From positions 4,451 to 9,717 of the forward strand of contig DOIX01000214.1 of NCBI GenBank assembly GCA_003511885.1: DNA of 5,267 nucleotides, written 5' to 3'. The notes under the pieces were generated by a model. The model made no database searches. It was not told where the DNA came from and saw only the letters and a list, made by a program, of their open reading frames with translations. Source of the stretch: Cyanobacteria bacterium UBA11153 (GTDB lineage: Bacteria; Cyanobacteriota; Cyanobacteriia; Cyanobacteriales; Coleofasciculaceae). This document shows, piece after piece, positions 5,227-5,267 of this stretch (its first letter is position 1; every line of letters begins with the position of its first letter). The position numbers and the translations under genes were made by a program.

Positions 5227-5267
5227 TCATCGCTGAAGATCCACGCTCTCTAACAAATCCCACAAGG
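5227..5267 (-). CDS. possible C-terminus of a transposon gene (tnpB-like), partial
   Basis: One minus-strand frame is open from the right edge and ends in LWDLLESVDLQR followed by a TGA at 5227-5229, about 10 bases before the right-end hairpin. A stop codon just before or inside the right-end hairpin is usual for tnpB genes. Twelve residues carry no diagnostic motif, and another frame (ending in RIRIPRLQARG and running on through the hairpin) is also open. The assignment rests on position only. Confidence 0.22.
   Translation of the reverse strand, partial: LWDLLESVDLQR

Larger units (their letters stand above)
5188..5267 (-). mobile_element. right end of an IS200/IS605-type (TnpB) element, partial
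   Basis: On the minus strand the sequence reads GAATCCCCCGCC-TTCA-GGCGCGGGG and then TTCTTCAA, ending at 5188. This closely resembles the subterminal hairpin and right terminus I know from IS605/IS1341-type elements of cyanobacteria. The hairpin (5196-5216) has eight pairs, one bulged G (5200) and a 4-base loop. The transposase/TnpB body would lie beyond 5267. In such elements the 3' end of tnpB plus the right end form the scaffold of the omega-RNA that guides TnpB, with the guide read from the flank, here from 5187 downward. Whether the element is complete or a solo remnant cannot be seen. Confidence 0.55.

Overview
The window looks like chromosomal DNA of a cyanobacterium, probably a filamentous, repeat-rich one. 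Five copies of the octamer GCGATCGC (the HIP1 palindrome over-represented in cyanobacterial genomes) occur between 2384 and 4907. The Pgi is of the cyanobacterial/plastid type, most genes lack a clear Shine-Dalgarno sequence, and the gaps between genes are full of short palindromes and direct repeats. The organism call rests on pattern recognition, not on a database search.

Layout. Bases 1-75 may be the tail of an unidentified + strand gene. A SWIM zinc-finger protein (102-926, +) follows, then a YvcK/CofD-like gluconeogenesis factor (yvcK, 1004-1978, +). A 220-base convergent gap (1979-2198) is filled by a repeat cluster with five alternating-orientation copies of a 9-base core. Glucose-6-phosphate isomerase (pgi, 2199-3788, -) comes next, with a candidate promoter near 3827-3854. 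After a 174-base gap with short repeats lies a small RelE/ParE-like toxin gene (3963-4229, -) that starts with GTG and has no visible antitoxin. The 316-base gap 4230-4545 holds palindromes, a perfect 2 x 20 bp tandem duplication and a long inverted repeat. A 197-residue protein of unknown function (4546-5139, -) follows. At the right edge, 5188-5267 resembles the right end of an IS200/IS605-type (TnpB) transposon whose body would lie beyond the window.

How the genes relate. yvcK and pgi both concern hexose and cell-wall precursor metabolism: in Bacillus YvcK is needed on gluconeogenic carbon and binds UDP-sugars, and Pgi supplies fructose-6-phosphate for UDP-GlcNAc. They are convergent, so not co-transcribed. 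The SWIM protein is of a kind often found near SNF2-type helicases, but no helicase is visible here. The right part (3900-5267) is an accessory-like patch: a solitary toxin-like gene, dispersed repeats, an unknown gene and a transposon end.

No clearly new biological system can be demonstrated. The features most worth a second look are the transposon end (possible omega-RNA 3' end), the symmetric repeat cluster between yvcK and pgi, the toxin gene without an antitoxin, and the nested inverted repeat at 4423-4514.
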